From NCBI RefSeq assembly GCF_003482105.1, contig NZ_QULM01000004.1, forward strand, positions 135,508-199,507: 64,000 nt of DNA, in the 5' to 3' direction. The stretch comes from Coprococcus sp. OM04-5BH. Lineage in GTDB: Bacteria; Bacillota; Clostridia; Lachnospirales; Lachnospiraceae. A program made the translations under genes and the position numbers. The notes under the pieces are model-generated. The model was given only the letters and a program-made list of their open reading frames with translations. It did not search any database and was not told where the DNA came from. Below are positions 9,732 through 18,511 of this stretch, piece by piece; position 1 is the stretch's first letter; each line of letters opens with the position of its first letter.

Positions 9732-9753
9732 TTTTGACAGATATCTGTCAAAA
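9732..9753. promoter_or_regulatory. Perfect 22-bp palindrome upstream of the DUF6465 gene
   Basis: TTTTGACAGAT is followed directly by its exact reverse complement, giving a gapless 22-bp palindrome in an A/T-rich 226-bp intergenic region. It contains TTGACA on both strands, so it may be an operator overlapping a -35 element. No T-run follows, so it is not a terminator. Confidence 0.55.
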
Positions 9754-9888
9754 ATGTCTGACTATTAGGTAAAAAGGGAGAAAAAAAGCAGCATTATTGA
9801 AAAAAGCCCGGAAATAAGGTATTATCAAGGTAACTTGAAGCATATAAAATTTTTAAGTTATATAATAATTATTATGGAGGATTAGATA

Positions 9889-10320
9889 ATGGCTACAGCA
9901 AAGAAGACAGAAGACGCTAAGAAGGTTGTTAAGGCAACTCCAGCAGATTTAGTTGCCAAGGTTGAAGCAAGCAAGAAGGCAGCAGCTAAGGCTGAGGCTC
10001 CAAAGGCTGAAGAGAAGAAGGCAGTACCTGCTAAGGCAGCAGCTCCTAAGAAGACAGCAGTTAAGGCTGAGGCTCCAAAGGCTGAAGAGAAGAAGGCAGC
10101 ACCTGCTAAGAAGGCACCTGCTAAGAAGGCAGCAGTTAAGACAAGCGAAACAGTATTCATTGAGTTCGCAGGTGGTCAGATTGAGATCGCTTCAATCGTT
10201 GAGAAGGTTAAGGAAAGCCTTGCAGGTAAGGTCGTTAAGGACTTAAAGGTTTACTACCAGCCAGAGAAGAGTGTTGCATACTATACAGCAGATGGCGAGT
10301 CTGGTTCAGTTAATCTTTAA
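9889..10320 (+). CDS. Ala/Lys-rich (histone H1-like) DUF6465 family protein
   Basis: This 143-residue protein has two parts. Residues 1-85 are almost only Lys, Ala, Glu and Pro, with a near-exact internal duplication of KAEAPKAEEKKA, like the tails of bacterial histone H1-like proteins. Residues ~86-143 form a compact domain (ETVFIEFAGGQIEIASIVEKV, then LKVYYQPEKSVAYYTADG) of the DUF6465 type seen widely in Lachnospiraceae. A nucleoid or RNA-binding role is plausible from the basic tail but unproven. GGAGG precedes the ATG. A 22-bp palindrome and a good terminator flank the gene, so it is monocistronic. Confidence 0.8.
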   Translation: MATAKKTEDAKKVVKATPADLVAKVEASKKAAAKAEAPKAEEKKAVPAKAAAPKKTAVKAEAPKAEEKKAAPAKKAPAKKAAVKTSETVFIEFAGGQIEIASIVEKVKESLAGKVVKDLKVYYQPEKSVAYYTADGESGSVNL

Positions 10321-10357
10321 TCAGTAGTCTTTAATATAATACAATACTTAATAAAAG

Positions 10358-10390
10358 AATTCCCCGGATGTATGTTCAGGGAATTTTTTT
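10358..10390 (+). terminator. Rho-independent terminator after the DUF6465 gene
   Basis: AATTCCC pairs with GGGAATT over a 14-base loop and is followed by a run of seven T. Confidence 0.8.
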
Positions 10391-10459
10391 AAGTTTAGGA
10401 AAGGGTTTACTTCATATTCTTAGAAGTTGCAGTTTGCATGTGGCTGTCAGGGGGGACTG

Positions 10460-10468
10460 TGCTATAAT
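10460..10468 (+). promoter_or_regulatory. Extended -10 promoter for a small gene
   Basis: TGC-TATAAT about 90 bp before the small ORF at 10561, with no close -35 match. The same TGCTATAAT word is used before murF. Confidence 0.55.
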
Positions 10469-10560
10469 AGACTCCGTAGCTCAAAAAAACAGAAGCAGAG
10501 GCTTGTACTTATACAGTGTAAGCCATAGTAGGATCATGCCTGTGGCATGGCGGATATGGG

Positions 10561-10755
10561 GTGATACAGGTGGCAGACATTATTTCATTTGAAGACAGAA
10601 AGAGAGAACTTAAGAATTCCGGCAAGATACCGGGAAGGATATACAGGGATAACGATATAATGGAAAGTATATGCAACAAGGGATACAGCGACAGTGATAT
10701 AAACTATATATTCCGCAAGGAAATTCTGGAATTTGATATAAGGAAGATATTGTGA
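10561..10755 (+). CDS. Small protein of unknown function
   Basis: A 64-residue frame starts with GTG at 10561; a second GTG at 10570 would give VADIISFEDRKREL and is also possible. The sequence is charged, without membrane segment or cysteine cluster. It sits between an extended -10 promoter and a clean terminator on the same strand, which supports a real transcription unit. The family is not recognised. The weak start makes this a moderate call. Confidence 0.5.
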   Translation: MIQVADIISFEDRKRELKNSGKIPGRIYRDNDIMESICNKGYSDSDINYIFRKEILEFDIRKIL

Positions 10756-10796
10756 TAAAGACATTATAAGGAAGACGTTGCAGAAAGATAAAACAT

Positions 10797-10831
10797 AAGC
10801 CCCGGGGAATAATCCACCGGGGCTTACTTTT
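10797..10831 (+). terminator. Strong rho-independent terminator
   Basis: AAGCCCCGG pairs with CCGGGGCTT over an 11-base loop, followed by ACTTTT. It lies between the small gene and the oppositely oriented amt gene and may serve both sides. Confidence 0.85.
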
Positions 10832-10865
10832 GTAATGATTTATAAAGGTATTTATTATGGAATTC

Positions 10866-12155
10866 CTACTTGTTGATGGTGAAGTCAGCGTATGCTGATG
10901 GAAGACCATGTTCCTTAATGTCGAGACCTTCGATCTCTTCCTCCTCAGTAACTCTGAGTCCGAGAGTAGCCTTGATAATAAGGAATGCGATTGTGATAGT
11001 TACGGCTGTCCATGCTGCAATGGAGAAGAGACCTGTCAACTGTACTCCCAGTAAGTGGAAGCCACCGCCGTAGAAGAGACCCTTGCCGCATATCTGGTTT
11101 GCACCATATGTAACGCCATCACCAAATCCTCTTGCAAATGCAGGAGCTGTATCAGTTGCAAATAAACCTACTGCAATAGTACCCCAGATACCATTTAAGC
11201 AGTGAACTGCAACAGCACCAACAGGGTCATCAATATGAAGCTTGTGATCAAGGAGCCATACACCGAATACTACAAGCAAGCCGGCAACAGCACCGATTAT
11301 AGTAGAACCAAGAGCGTCTGTAACATCACATGAAGCTGTAATAGCTACAAGACCTGCAAGTGAAGCATTAAGACACATTGATACATCAGGCTTGCCATAT
11401 TTGATCCATGTGAATATCATACAAACTACTGTTGCAATGGCAGGAGCAATAGTTGTTGTAAGGAAGATAGAACCTAACTCCGCAACGGTTGTTGCGGCTG
11501 CACCGTTAAATCCGTACCAGCCGAGCCAGAGGATGAATACACCTAAAGCACCAAGTGGAAGGTTATGACCAGGAAAAGAATTTACCTTAGTTACCTTACC
11601 GTTCTTGTCTCTGTCGAACTTACCGATACGAGGTCCAAGTAAAGCAGCACCGATAAGGGCTGAGATACCACCTACCATGTGGATACATGTTGAACCGGCG
11701 AAATCGTGGAAGCCAAGGTTTGCTAACCAGCCGCCGCCCCATACCCAGTGGGCTTCGATAGGATATATTACAGCAGAGATGATAGCTGAATATACACAAT
11801 ATGAAATAAATTTTGTTCTTTCTGCCATGGCACCTGAAACAATAGTAGCGGTTGTGGCACAGAACACAAGGTTAAATACGAAGTTTGAAAAATCAAAATT
11901 TGCATAGTCTGTGAAAATGTCAAATCCAGGTTTTCCGATTATGCCTACAATATCTTCACCAAGTAAAAGTGAAAATCCAATGATGATGAACACCACCGTA
12001 CCTATACAGAAATCCATAAGGTTTTTCATGATGATGTTTCCTGCGTTCTTGGCTCTGGTAAATCCTGTTTCAACCATTGCGAAACCAGCCTGCATCCAGA
12101 ATACCAACGCGGCTCCTATAAGGAACCATACTGCAAAGATTGCTGAGTTATCCAT
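10866..12155 (-). CDS. amt: Ammonium transporter, Amt family
   Basis: This 429-residue polytopic protein has about 11 membrane segments. FWMQAGFAMVETG near the N-terminus, DFAGSTCIHMVGG, LGWYGFNGAA, and the pore His motifs (IEAHWVWGGGW, AVAVHCLNGIWG) are hallmarks of Amt/Mep/Rh ammonium channels. The longer frame begins at 12191, but AAGGAGGAATTATT places the start at 12155 (MDNSAIFAVW). The C-terminal tail is where P-II proteins dock, and a P-II gene lies 1.3 kb away. A terminator-like hairpin lies in the leader, so attenuation control is possible. Confidence 0.95.
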   Translation of the reverse strand: MDNSAIFAVWFLIGAALVFWMQAGFAMVETGFTRAKNAGNIIMKNLMDFCIGTVVFIIIGFSLLLGEDIVGIIGKPGFDIFTDYANFDFSNFVFNLVFCATTATIVSGAMAERTKFISYCVYSAIISAVIYPIEAHWVWGGGWLANLGFHDFAGSTCIHMVGGISALIGAALLGPRIGKFDRDKNGKVTKVNSFPGHNLPLGALGVFILWLGWYGFNGAAATTVAELGSIFLTTTIAPAIATVVCMIFTWIKYGKPDVSMCLNASLAGLVAITASCDVTDALGSTIIGAVAGLLVVFGVWLLDHKLHIDDPVGAVAVHCLNGIWGTIAVGLFATDTAPAFARGFGDGVTYGANQICGKGLFYGGGFHLLGVQLTGLFSIAAWTAVTITIAFLIIKATLGLRVTEEEEIEGLDIKEHGLPSAYADFTINK

Positions 12156-12234
12156 AATAATTCCTCCTTCTTCTTCCCACCGCCGATCCATTTGTATTTT
12201 GCCTGGGGCAATGGATCAGGGGTTTACAACGATA

Positions 12235-12283
12235 CAAAAAAATAAGACATGTCACATTCCGGGCGGGAACTCTGACACGTCTT
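12235..12283 (-). promoter_or_regulatory. Terminator hairpin in the amt leader (candidate attenuator)
   Basis: On the minus strand AAGACGTGTCA pairs with TGACATGTCTT, with an inner GTTCC/GGAAT stem, and runs into ATTTTTTT. It lies 80-130 bases upstream of the amt start with no minus-strand gene before it, so it terminates leader transcripts. A second ACATGTC (plus strand GACATGT at 12352-12358) could pair with the 5' arm as an antiterminator. Confidence 0.6.
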
Positions 12284-12431
12284 TGTGCATCGCATTGTTT
12301 AAATTTAGGTTGAGTATATGACTGTGAAATGGTAAAATATTGTAAAAATCGGACATGTATTTATTAACCTTTATTTATTAAGCAGAGACTTAATAATATA
12401 AAGAGAACACTGAAGGAGAGTATATTTTATT

Positions 12432-13268
12432 ATGTTTTACGCAGAGGACATATACCAGAAGAACATAAAATACAATTCAGAGCTTTTCTTTAATGAGAAA
12501 TTGCCCATGATCGGCTGCGAAACAGACTGGTATACCGCATATGCCGGAGCGGGAGTTAAGGAATATACGGTTTATTGCCAGCTCCTTCAGGGGATAATGG
12601 TGGTATTTGCAGAGGGATTGGTTGACATAATTCCGTTGGGCAGAATGAAAAAAGCCATTACATATAAAGAAGGAATAAAAAGCTTTGTGGTATTGCAGCT
12701 TCCCTTCGGATACTCCATGAGGGAGGAGGATATATCGGCGATAAGGACGGCTATAGGTAGAGATACTTCCTATAAGAAGATGTCTGCAGAGTTGGACAAT
12801 GCATCCCGGACAGGAGAGCGGTTAGATATTTGGGTCAATAATGGTGGACAGGATGTTTTCAGAACATGGGCAGAGAAGGTTATTTCTATATTAAGGGACT
12901 GTATTGAACCGAAGCACATAGACAGCACAGTGCTTTCCATTACAACACATATATCTCTTAGAAACGGAAAGGTTAGGGTGTCGGAGCTTACAGAGTTGTT
13001 TGATTATACCGAGAGAACCATAAGGAGAAAATTCATGGCTGAGCTTGGGGAGGATCCCAAGTTGTACTGCCGGGTGAAGAGAGTGGAGACCACAGTAAAC
13101 AGGATCCGTTCCTATCCATATGATGATATCAGCTCCTATATGGAGGAATGTGGCTTCGTGGATCAGTCTCATTATCAGAATGAATTTAAACAGATAATGG
13201 GTACTACGCCGGGAAAGTTCATAAAAAGAGTCAGGAAATTACAGAGTGATACATCGATGGGAACTTAA
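12432..13268 (+). CDS. AraC-family transcriptional regulator
   Basis: This 278-residue protein has a C-terminal double helix-turn-helix of AraC/XylS type (residues ~175-270): VSELTELFDYTERTIRRKFM then ISSYMEECGFVDQSHYQNEFKQIMGTTPGKFIKRVRK. The N-terminal ~150 residues are a cupin-like sensory domain without recognisable ligand motifs. AAGGAGAG precedes the ATG. It is divergent from amt and precedes the P-II gene, so it may control nitrogen uptake, although that is inferred from position only. Confidence 0.88.
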   Translation: MFYAEDIYQKNIKYNSELFFNEKLPMIGCETDWYTAYAGAGVKEYTVYCQLLQGIMVVFAEGLVDIIPLGRMKKAITYKEGIKSFVVLQLPFGYSMREEDISAIRTAIGRDTSYKKMSAELDNASRTGERLDIWVNNGGQDVFRTWAEKVISILRDCIEPKHIDSTVLSITTHISLRNGKVRVSELTELFDYTERTIRRKFMAELGEDPKLYCRVKRVETTVNRIRSYPYDDISSYMEECGFVDQSHYQNEFKQIMGTTPGKFIKRVRKLQSDTSMGT

Positions 13269-13426
13269 TAATATTAAGTGATCTGCGGGAAAAAAAGGCA
13301 AATATTTTACTGCTACATTAGATAATTATTTAATTATTCTGTCTTTTGGTAATTTGTGGAATTCTGGATTTTCCTATGCTAAAATATTGTCAGCAGTTGG
13401 ATAGTGTGACTGTGTAAAGGGAACAT

Positions 13427-13464
13427 ATCTGCCGGAATTTCACAGACAATATTGTCAGGCAGAT
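13427..13464 (+). promoter_or_regulatory. Leader hairpin before the P-II gene
   Basis: ATCTGCC pairs with GGCAGAT around an inner GACAATATTGTC palindrome, ending 30 bases before the P-II start codon. AATATTGTCAG also occurs at 13382-13392. No U-run follows. It may be an operator or an mRNA structure. Confidence 0.45.
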
Positions 13465-13493
13465 CAATATGAAATAACAGGAGGACCTGAATT

Positions 13494-13832
13494 ATGAAGA
13501 AAGTAGAGATTGTTGTTCGTTCAGAGAAACTTGATGATGTAAAGTCTATCTTAGATGAGTGTGAATCAACCGGTGCCATGGTGTCAAACATTATGGGTTA
13601 TGGTAATCAGAAGGGTTACAAGACAACCTACAGAGGCAGTGAGTATGTTGTAAATCTTATTCCGAAGGTTAAGATCGAGACAATAGTTACCGATGATGTT
13701 GCAGACAAGGTTGTATTTAAGGTCTGCGAGAAGATATCAACCGGTAAGATCGGTGATGGTAAGATCTTCTTATATGATGTTGCAGATGTTGTCCGTATCC
13801 GTACAGGAGAGCGTGGAGAGCAGGCTCTGTAA
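13494..13832 (+). CDS. P-II family nitrogen regulatory protein
   Basis: This 112-residue protein matches P-II in length and order: KKVEIVVRSEKLDDVKSIL, the T-loop region YGNQKGYKTTYRGSEYVVNLIPKVKIE, and the C-terminal KISTGKIGDGKIFLYDVADVVRIRTGE nucleotide-binding block. The T-loop has Tyr residues that could be modified, but the sequence around the usual Tyr51 differs from enteric GlnB. It senses ATP/ADP and 2-oxoglutarate and gates the Amt channel. The amt gene is nearby on the other strand. AGGAGGACC precedes the ATG. Confidence 0.93.
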   Translation: MKKVEIVVRSEKLDDVKSILDECESTGAMVSNIMGYGNQKGYKTTYRGSEYVVNLIPKVKIETIVTDDVADKVVFKVCEKISTGKIGDGKIFLYDVADVVRIRTGERGEQAL

Positions 13833-13862
13833 TAAAATTTGCAGAAAACATGATACGCTTTA

Positions 13863-13896
13863 TAGCCCGATGTCAATTATTGGTGATATCGGGCTA
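13863..13896 (+). terminator. Hairpin after the P-II gene
   Basis: TAGCCCGAT pairs with ATCGGGCTA. The following sequence is T-rich but not a clean run, so termination strength is uncertain. Confidence 0.6.
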
Positions 13897-13972
13897 TTGC
13901 TGTCTTAAGAGAAAAATGTTAAGATGTAAGGCATAGTGATAAATCAGAAGAAACAGAAAACCGGAGGATAAC

Positions 13973-15379
13973 ATGTCAGAAAATTACAATGACAATATAG
14001 ACAATAAAGATGAAAATGATAAGGATGACGAGTACGAGAAGTACTGTTATCTCTGCAGAAGACCGGAGAGCGTGGCGGGAAAGCTTATCGATATGCCGGG
14101 GGGCATAAGCATATGTCCCGATTGCATGCAGAAGACATTTGACAATTTCAACAACAGCGGTCTTGGAAGCATGCAGTTCCTTGACCTGTCAAATCTTTCA
14201 AATATGGGCAATCTTGATATGTCACAGCTTTTCAAGAATGACATACCGGATAAGCAGAAGGTGAAGAAGAAGGCGGCAAAGCCTAAGAAGGAGGAGCCGG
14301 AGCTTACACTCCAGACCATACCTGCACCTCATAAGATCAAGGCAATGCTTGACGAGTATGTAATAGGTCAGGAGTATGCCAAGAAGGTAATAAGCGTTGC
14401 AGTGTACAATCACTACAAGAGAGTCCTTACCAATACAATGGATGATATTGAGATAGAAAAGTCCAACATGCTCATGGTGGGACCTACAGGCTGTGGTAAG
14501 ACCTACCTTGTTAAGACCATAGCGAAGCTGTTAAATGTGCCTCTTGCCATAACCGATGCCACAACCCTTACAGAGGCAGGCTATATCGGTGATGATGTAG
14601 AGAGCGTGCTTTCAAAGCTTCTTGCAGTGGCAGACAATGATGTGGAGAAGGCTGAGAGAGGAATAGTATTTATCGACGAGATAGACAAGATCGCCAAGAA
14701 GAGAAATACAAACAGCCGTGATGTCAGCGGAGAATCAGTACAGCAGGGACTCCTTAAGCTCTTAGAGGGAGCTGATGTGGAGGTGCCGGTAGGTTCGGGA
14801 AGCAAGAATGCAATGGTTCCCCTTACTACTATCAATACAAGAAATATCCTGTTTATCTGTGGCGGAGCATTCCCTGATATTGAGGAGATAATAAAAGAAA
14901 GACTTAACAAGCAGGCTTCCATGGGATTTAAGGCAGATCTTAAGGACAAATACGACGATAACCCAAATCTCTTAAGGGAGCTTACAAATGACGACTTAAG
15001 GGAATTTGGAATGATACCTGAGTTCCTCGGACGACTTCCGATACTCTTTACACTGGACGCTCTGGACAAGGATATGTATGTGAAGATACTTAAGGAGCCT
15101 AAGAATGCCATCCTTAAGCAGTACAAGAAGCTTCTTGCCTTGGATGAGGTAGACCTTTGCTTTGATGATTCGGCATATGAAGAGATCGCTGCCCAGGCAA
15201 TGGAGAAGAAGACCGGAGCCAGAGCCCTTCGTGCCATTATTGAGAAATTTATGCTGGATATCATGTACCAGATTCCAAGGGATGATAATATCGGAAGAGT
15301 GACCATCACCGGAGATTATATAAGAGGCACAGGAAGCCCACTTATCGAAATGCGTGGTGTGGAGAGACTTCCGGGCTAG
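13973..15379 (+). CDS. clpX: ATP-dependent Clp protease ATP-binding subunit ClpX
   Basis: This 468-residue AAA+ unfoldase feeds substrates to ClpP. After an acidic ~24-residue lead, a zinc-binding domain shows YCYLC and ICPDCM. A Lys-rich linker follows, then the AAA+ core: AMLDEYVIGQEYAKKV, Walker A GPTGCGKT, pore loop GYIG, Walker B FIDEIDKI and sensor region GRLPILF. The ClpP-docking loop reads MGF where E. coli has IGF. It is longer than E. coli ClpX (424) because of the N-terminal extension. No clpP or trigger-factor gene is adjacent. A second clpX elsewhere is possible. Confidence 0.9.
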   Translation: MSENYNDNIDNKDENDKDDEYEKYCYLCRRPESVAGKLIDMPGGISICPDCMQKTFDNFNNSGLGSMQFLDLSNLSNMGNLDMSQLFKNDIPDKQKVKKKAAKPKKEEPELTLQTIPAPHKIKAMLDEYVIGQEYAKKVISVAVYNHYKRVLTNTMDDIEIEKSNMLMVGPTGCGKTYLVKTIAKLLNVPLAITDATTLTEAGYIGDDVESVLSKLLAVADNDVEKAERGIVFIDEIDKIAKKRNTNSRDVSGESVQQGLLKLLEGADVEVPVGSGSKNAMVPLTTINTRNILFICGGAFPDIEEIIKERLNKQASMGFKADLKDKYDDNPNLLRELTNDDLREFGMIPEFLGRLPILFTLDALDKDMYVKILKEPKNAILKQYKKLLALDEVDLCFDDSAYEEIAAQAMEKKTGARALRAIIEKFMLDIMYQIPRDDNIGRVTITGDYIRGTGSPLIEMRGVERLPG

Positions 15380-15469
15380 GAGCGGGATTTAAAGGAAGCA
15401 GTCAGGAGCAGTTTCGAAGAGGAAATGCTTAAAGATGCTTTAATAAAATATATGCTCTTGAAAAACTTC

Positions 15470-15498
15470 TTGATAAAAGTTTATCATTATGATACAAT
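15470..15498 (+). promoter_or_regulatory. Promoter of the mntP riboswitch transcript
   Basis: TTGATA (15470-15475) and TACAAT (15493-15498) are separated by exactly 17 bp. The aptamer begins a few bases downstream. Confidence 0.85.
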
Positions 15499-15503
15499 CT
15501 ACG

Positions 15504-15598
15504 AAGTCCGTAAGGGAGTAGTCAGCATTGGAGACAATGTTGTAGTATCAACATAATGGTATTTATACCTGGTATTACTGTAAATGATGAGACTTAAG
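15504..15598 (+). ncRNA. yybP-ykoY manganese riboswitch aptamer
   Basis: The conserved elements appear in order: AAGGGAGTAG at the 5' side, ATCAACATAA in the middle, CCTGGTA in the distal loop, and TGAGACTT closing P1. Family knowledge: this RNA binds Mn2+ and turns on Mn exporters. The closing strand overlaps the 5' arm of a terminator, which gives the switch. It directly controls mntP. Confidence 0.92.
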
Positions 15599-15633
15599 AG
15601 ACAGCTTGTTTGCTGTCCCTTGAGTCTTTTTTT
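15591..15633 (+). terminator. Expression-platform terminator of the manganese riboswitch
   Basis: GACTTAAGAGACAGC pairs with GCTGTCCCTTGAGTC (one mismatch) and is followed by seven T. The GACTTAAG strand is shared with aptamer helix P1, so metal-bound aptamer and terminator exclude each other. Confidence 0.9.
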
Positions 15634-15640
15634 ATTTATT

Positions 15641-15743
15641 GTAATGATGTCGCAGACATCGTTACGCTGCAGCAACCCTTGCCGTAGGCAATTTGTAATG
15701 GTTGCTGCTCTATTTATTGTAATGATGTCGCAGACATAGTTAC
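15641..15743 (+). repeat. Dispersed intergenic inverted-repeat element
   Basis: GTAATGATGTC-GCA-GACATCGTTAC occurs at 15641-15665 and again, slightly changed, at 15719-15743. Between them is a hairpin, GCAGCAACC to GGTTGCTGC, with an inner TTGCCGTAGGCAA. Related copies lie near 23526, 28050, 35981 and 47471. Confidence 0.7.
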
Positions 15744-15766
15744 AATACTGATATGAAGGAGAATTT

Positions 15767-16327
15767 ATGAAGATCACAGAACTTTTTATTTTAGCGGTAG
15801 GCTTATCCATGGACGCATTTGCAGTGTCCATATGTAAAGGATTGTCCCTTGGCAAGATCAAGGCAAAGCATATGTGCATTGCAGGAGCCTGGTTTGGCGG
15901 CTTTCAGGCATTAATGCCACTTATCGGATATTTCCTTGGAAGTTTTCTTGCAGACATGGTAACAAAGTGCTCCCACTGGATAGCATTTGTTCTGTTGGCT
16001 ATCATAGGTGCAAATATGATCCGTGAGGCTTTCGGAGAAGAGGAGAAGCTTAACAATGATATGGGCTTTAAGACCATGCTGCTCATGGCGGTTGCCACCT
16101 CAATAGACGCTCTGGCGGTTGGAGTTACATTTGCATTCCTTAAGGTAAATATAGCTGCTGCCGTATCATTTATCGGTGCCACCGCATTTGTATTATCTGC
16201 CCTTGGTGTGAAGATAGGAAGTATATTCTGTGGCAGATACGAGAAGAAGGCAGAGATAGCTGGAGGATGTATCCTCATCCTCATCGGAATAAAAATAGTA
16301 CTTGACGCATATGGCATATTAGGATAA
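15767..16327 (+). CDS. mntP: Manganese efflux pump MntP
   Basis: This 186-residue protein of six predicted membrane helices exports Mn2+. It shows the two related halves of the family: LAVGLSMDAFAVSICKG near the N-terminus and VATSIDALAVGVTFAF near residue 110, each with the intramembrane Asp used in transport. The length is standard. Control by the upstream yybP-ykoY riboswitch fits the role well. It is monocistronic; the next gene starts ~90 bases on with its own ribosome binding site. Confidence 0.95.
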   Translation: MKITELFILAVGLSMDAFAVSICKGLSLGKIKAKHMCIAGAWFGGFQALMPLIGYFLGSFLADMVTKCSHWIAFVLLAIIGANMIREAFGEEEKLNNDMGFKTMLLMAVATSIDALAVGVTFAFLKVNIAAAVSFIGATAFVLSALGVKIGSIFCGRYEKKAEIAGGCILILIGIKIVLDAYGILG

Positions 16328-16420
16328 TTTTATGGATAGAATATAACTTGAATATATTCTGTAACGGCAGTGATATTTATGAAATATGACAGCCGTATCA
16401 AATGAAAACGGAGATGAAAT

Positions 16421-18334
16421 ATGTATAAGAAAAATCTGATAAGTAAGATAAGGAAAGGCACAGCACTTGTTTTAAGTGCCGTTCTTATGTTTTCAATGGC
16501 TGCCTGTGGCAAGGAAAATGTAAAGGGATCCATCAATGATAAGACCACAGAGGCTGCTGTGACCACAGAGACAGATAGCAATGAGGACACAGAAGATATA
16601 ACAACAGAGGATATGAGCCAGTATCAGGAGGATCCTGAGGAGCAGGCAAAGTTCGACGAGTTCTTGGACAGGTACTACAAGGCTGAGGTTACAACAGATA
16701 CTATTTCATATAACTACAGCATAAAAGACGGTGAAGCAATGGGAATAGAGGAGCCTGAGGTGTCCCTTGGAGATACTGATATGTCTGATGAGGCTGTTGC
16801 TGCAGAACGTAAGAAATATGCAGATTTCAAGGCAGAGCTTGAGGGCTTCAGCTACAAGGCACTGACTGCTGACCAGAGACTTACCTATGACATGCTTGAC
16901 GAGTATCTGACAGTTACAGATATGGCATATGATAATATCTACCTGATGGAGCCGTTTTCCCCTATGAGAGGACTCCAGGCGAATCTTGCCACCAACTTCA
17001 CAGATTACAGATTTGATGATAAGGGTGATGTGGAGCGTTATATCCAGCTTATAAATATGGTGCCGGATTACTTTAACTCTTATCTTGATTTTGAAAAGGT
17101 TAAATCAGAGAAGGGCTACTTCATGTCAGATGACGTGTGCGACCAGGTTATCGAGCAGTGTGATACCTTCCTTGAGAAGACAGATGATCATTTCATGATC
17201 ACAGTATTTGACTCAAATATTGATGCCCTTGATTTCCTTACAGATGAGGAAAAGGCAGATTTCAAGGCACAGAATAAGGAAGCGGTCTTAAACAGTCTTC
17301 TTCCTGCATATCAGAATGTAAAGGATGTGCTTACATCCCTTAAGGGAACCGGTCAGAATGATCTTGGAATATGCTACTACGATGGCGGCAAGGATTACTA
17401 CGAGTATCTTCTTAAATATTACACAGGCACAGAGAAGACCCCGGAGGAGGTTATCAACATGTTGGATGACAACCTTAACCAGTTGTTCATTGATATGTAT
17501 GCACTTTACGGTGAAAATCAGGAGGCTTACGAGTATTTTGTTGAGAATTCAGATACATTGTTCTCCACAGAGGGTATGACCTCAAAGGAGATCATAGACG
17601 AGCTTATGAGCAAGAATGCCAAGAACTATCCTGATTTCAAGAATATAGAATATGATGTTGACAATCTTGATCCGGCAATGGAATCAATCCTTGAGAATAC
17701 TCTTGCCTATTACATGGCACCGGCATATGACGATCAGGATCACAATATAATCAGGGTAAATGGAGCCCATGCGGACAGCGGTCTCTGGACAACACTTGCC
17801 CATGAGGGATGTCCGGGACACATGTTCCAGAATGCATACTATATGTCCTTGAATCCAAATCCTGTAAGAACCCTTTACAATTTCCTTGGATATAAAGAGG
17901 GCTGGGCAATGTATGCCTGCTATGATTCTATCGGAAGCTATGAATTTGACAATCCTGAATATGCAGATGTGCTTACAAAGCTTTACAAGATAAATGATGA
18001 GATTGGCTACCTTGCCACAGGCAGGATAGACATAGGTGTTCATTATGAAGGATGGTCAGTTGATGATGTGGCTGATTATCTTAACAAGTCAGGCTTAAAC
18101 GGTGAGATTGCCCAGGATATATTTGACAGTATCATAGGTGATCCTGCGGTATACCAGAGCTACTCAACAGGATACTACGAGATGGCTGAGCTTGAGGAAT
18201 ATGCCGAGAGACAGCTTGGCGATGATTTCGACCTTAAGGAGTTCAATACAGTCATCCTTAAGACCGGACCTATCCAGTATGACATCTTAAAGAGAGAGGT
18301 TAAGAAATATATAGCCGAGAAGAAGGCTGATTAG
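16421..18334 (+). CDS. DUF885 family lipoprotein (putative metallopeptidase)
   Basis: This 637-residue protein has a lipoprotein signal peptide ending FSMAAC (Cys ~29), then an acidic Thr/Glu linker. The DUF885 core carries AHEGCPGHMFQ, matching the HExxPGH metal-binding motif of the family, followed by EGWAMYACYDS (the EGWA motif supplying the third ligand). It is thus a probable zinc peptidase or carboxypeptidase-like enzyme anchored to the outer face of the membrane. The substrate is unknown. GGAGATG precedes the ATG. Confidence 0.87.
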   Translation: MYKKNLISKIRKGTALVLSAVLMFSMAACGKENVKGSINDKTTEAAVTTETDSNEDTEDITTEDMSQYQEDPEEQAKFDEFLDRYYKAEVTTDTISYNYSIKDGEAMGIEEPEVSLGDTDMSDEAVAAERKKYADFKAELEGFSYKALTADQRLTYDMLDEYLTVTDMAYDNIYLMEPFSPMRGLQANLATNFTDYRFDDKGDVERYIQLINMVPDYFNSYLDFEKVKSEKGYFMSDDVCDQVIEQCDTFLEKTDDHFMITVFDSNIDALDFLTDEEKADFKAQNKEAVLNSLLPAYQNVKDVLTSLKGTGQNDLGICYYDGGKDYYEYLLKYYTGTEKTPEEVINMLDDNLNQLFIDMYALYGENQEAYEYFVENSDTLFSTEGMTSKEIIDELMSKNAKNYPDFKNIEYDVDNLDPAMESILENTLAYYMAPAYDDQDHNIIRVNGAHADSGLWTTLAHEGCPGHMFQNAYYMSLNPNPVRTLYNFLGYKEGWAMYACYDSIGSYEFDNPEYADVLTKLYKINDEIGYLATGRIDIGVHYEGWSVDDVADYLNKSGLNGEIAQDIFDSIIGDPAVYQSYSTGYYEMAELEEYAERQLGDDFDLKEFNTVILKTGPIQYDILKREVKKYIAEKKAD

Positions 18335-18511
18335 TCAAATTGGGCAGGCAGATTTAATAGTCTGATTAAAAAATTGAATAGTGAGTCATCTAAGTAATGT
18401 GAACATGTCGGGCGTGTATGGGATAATGTTTAGTCATGACGGAGGCTTCGGTTAAATATACTTGTTGTATATGACCATTATGGTGAACTGATTTCAAGGG
18501 AGGGTATACCT

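Noticed and set aside
12235..12431. glnA-type glutamine riboswitch before amt
   Set aside because: The short conserved glutamine-aptamer core was not found; only terminator/antiterminator-like pairing is visible.
14581..15309. Long minus-strand ORF opposite clpX (also 48629-49342 opposite copA and 28198-28980 opposite folP)
   Set aside because: These mirror strongly conserved genes on the other strand, have Ser/Ile-rich nonsense composition and lack ribosome binding sites.
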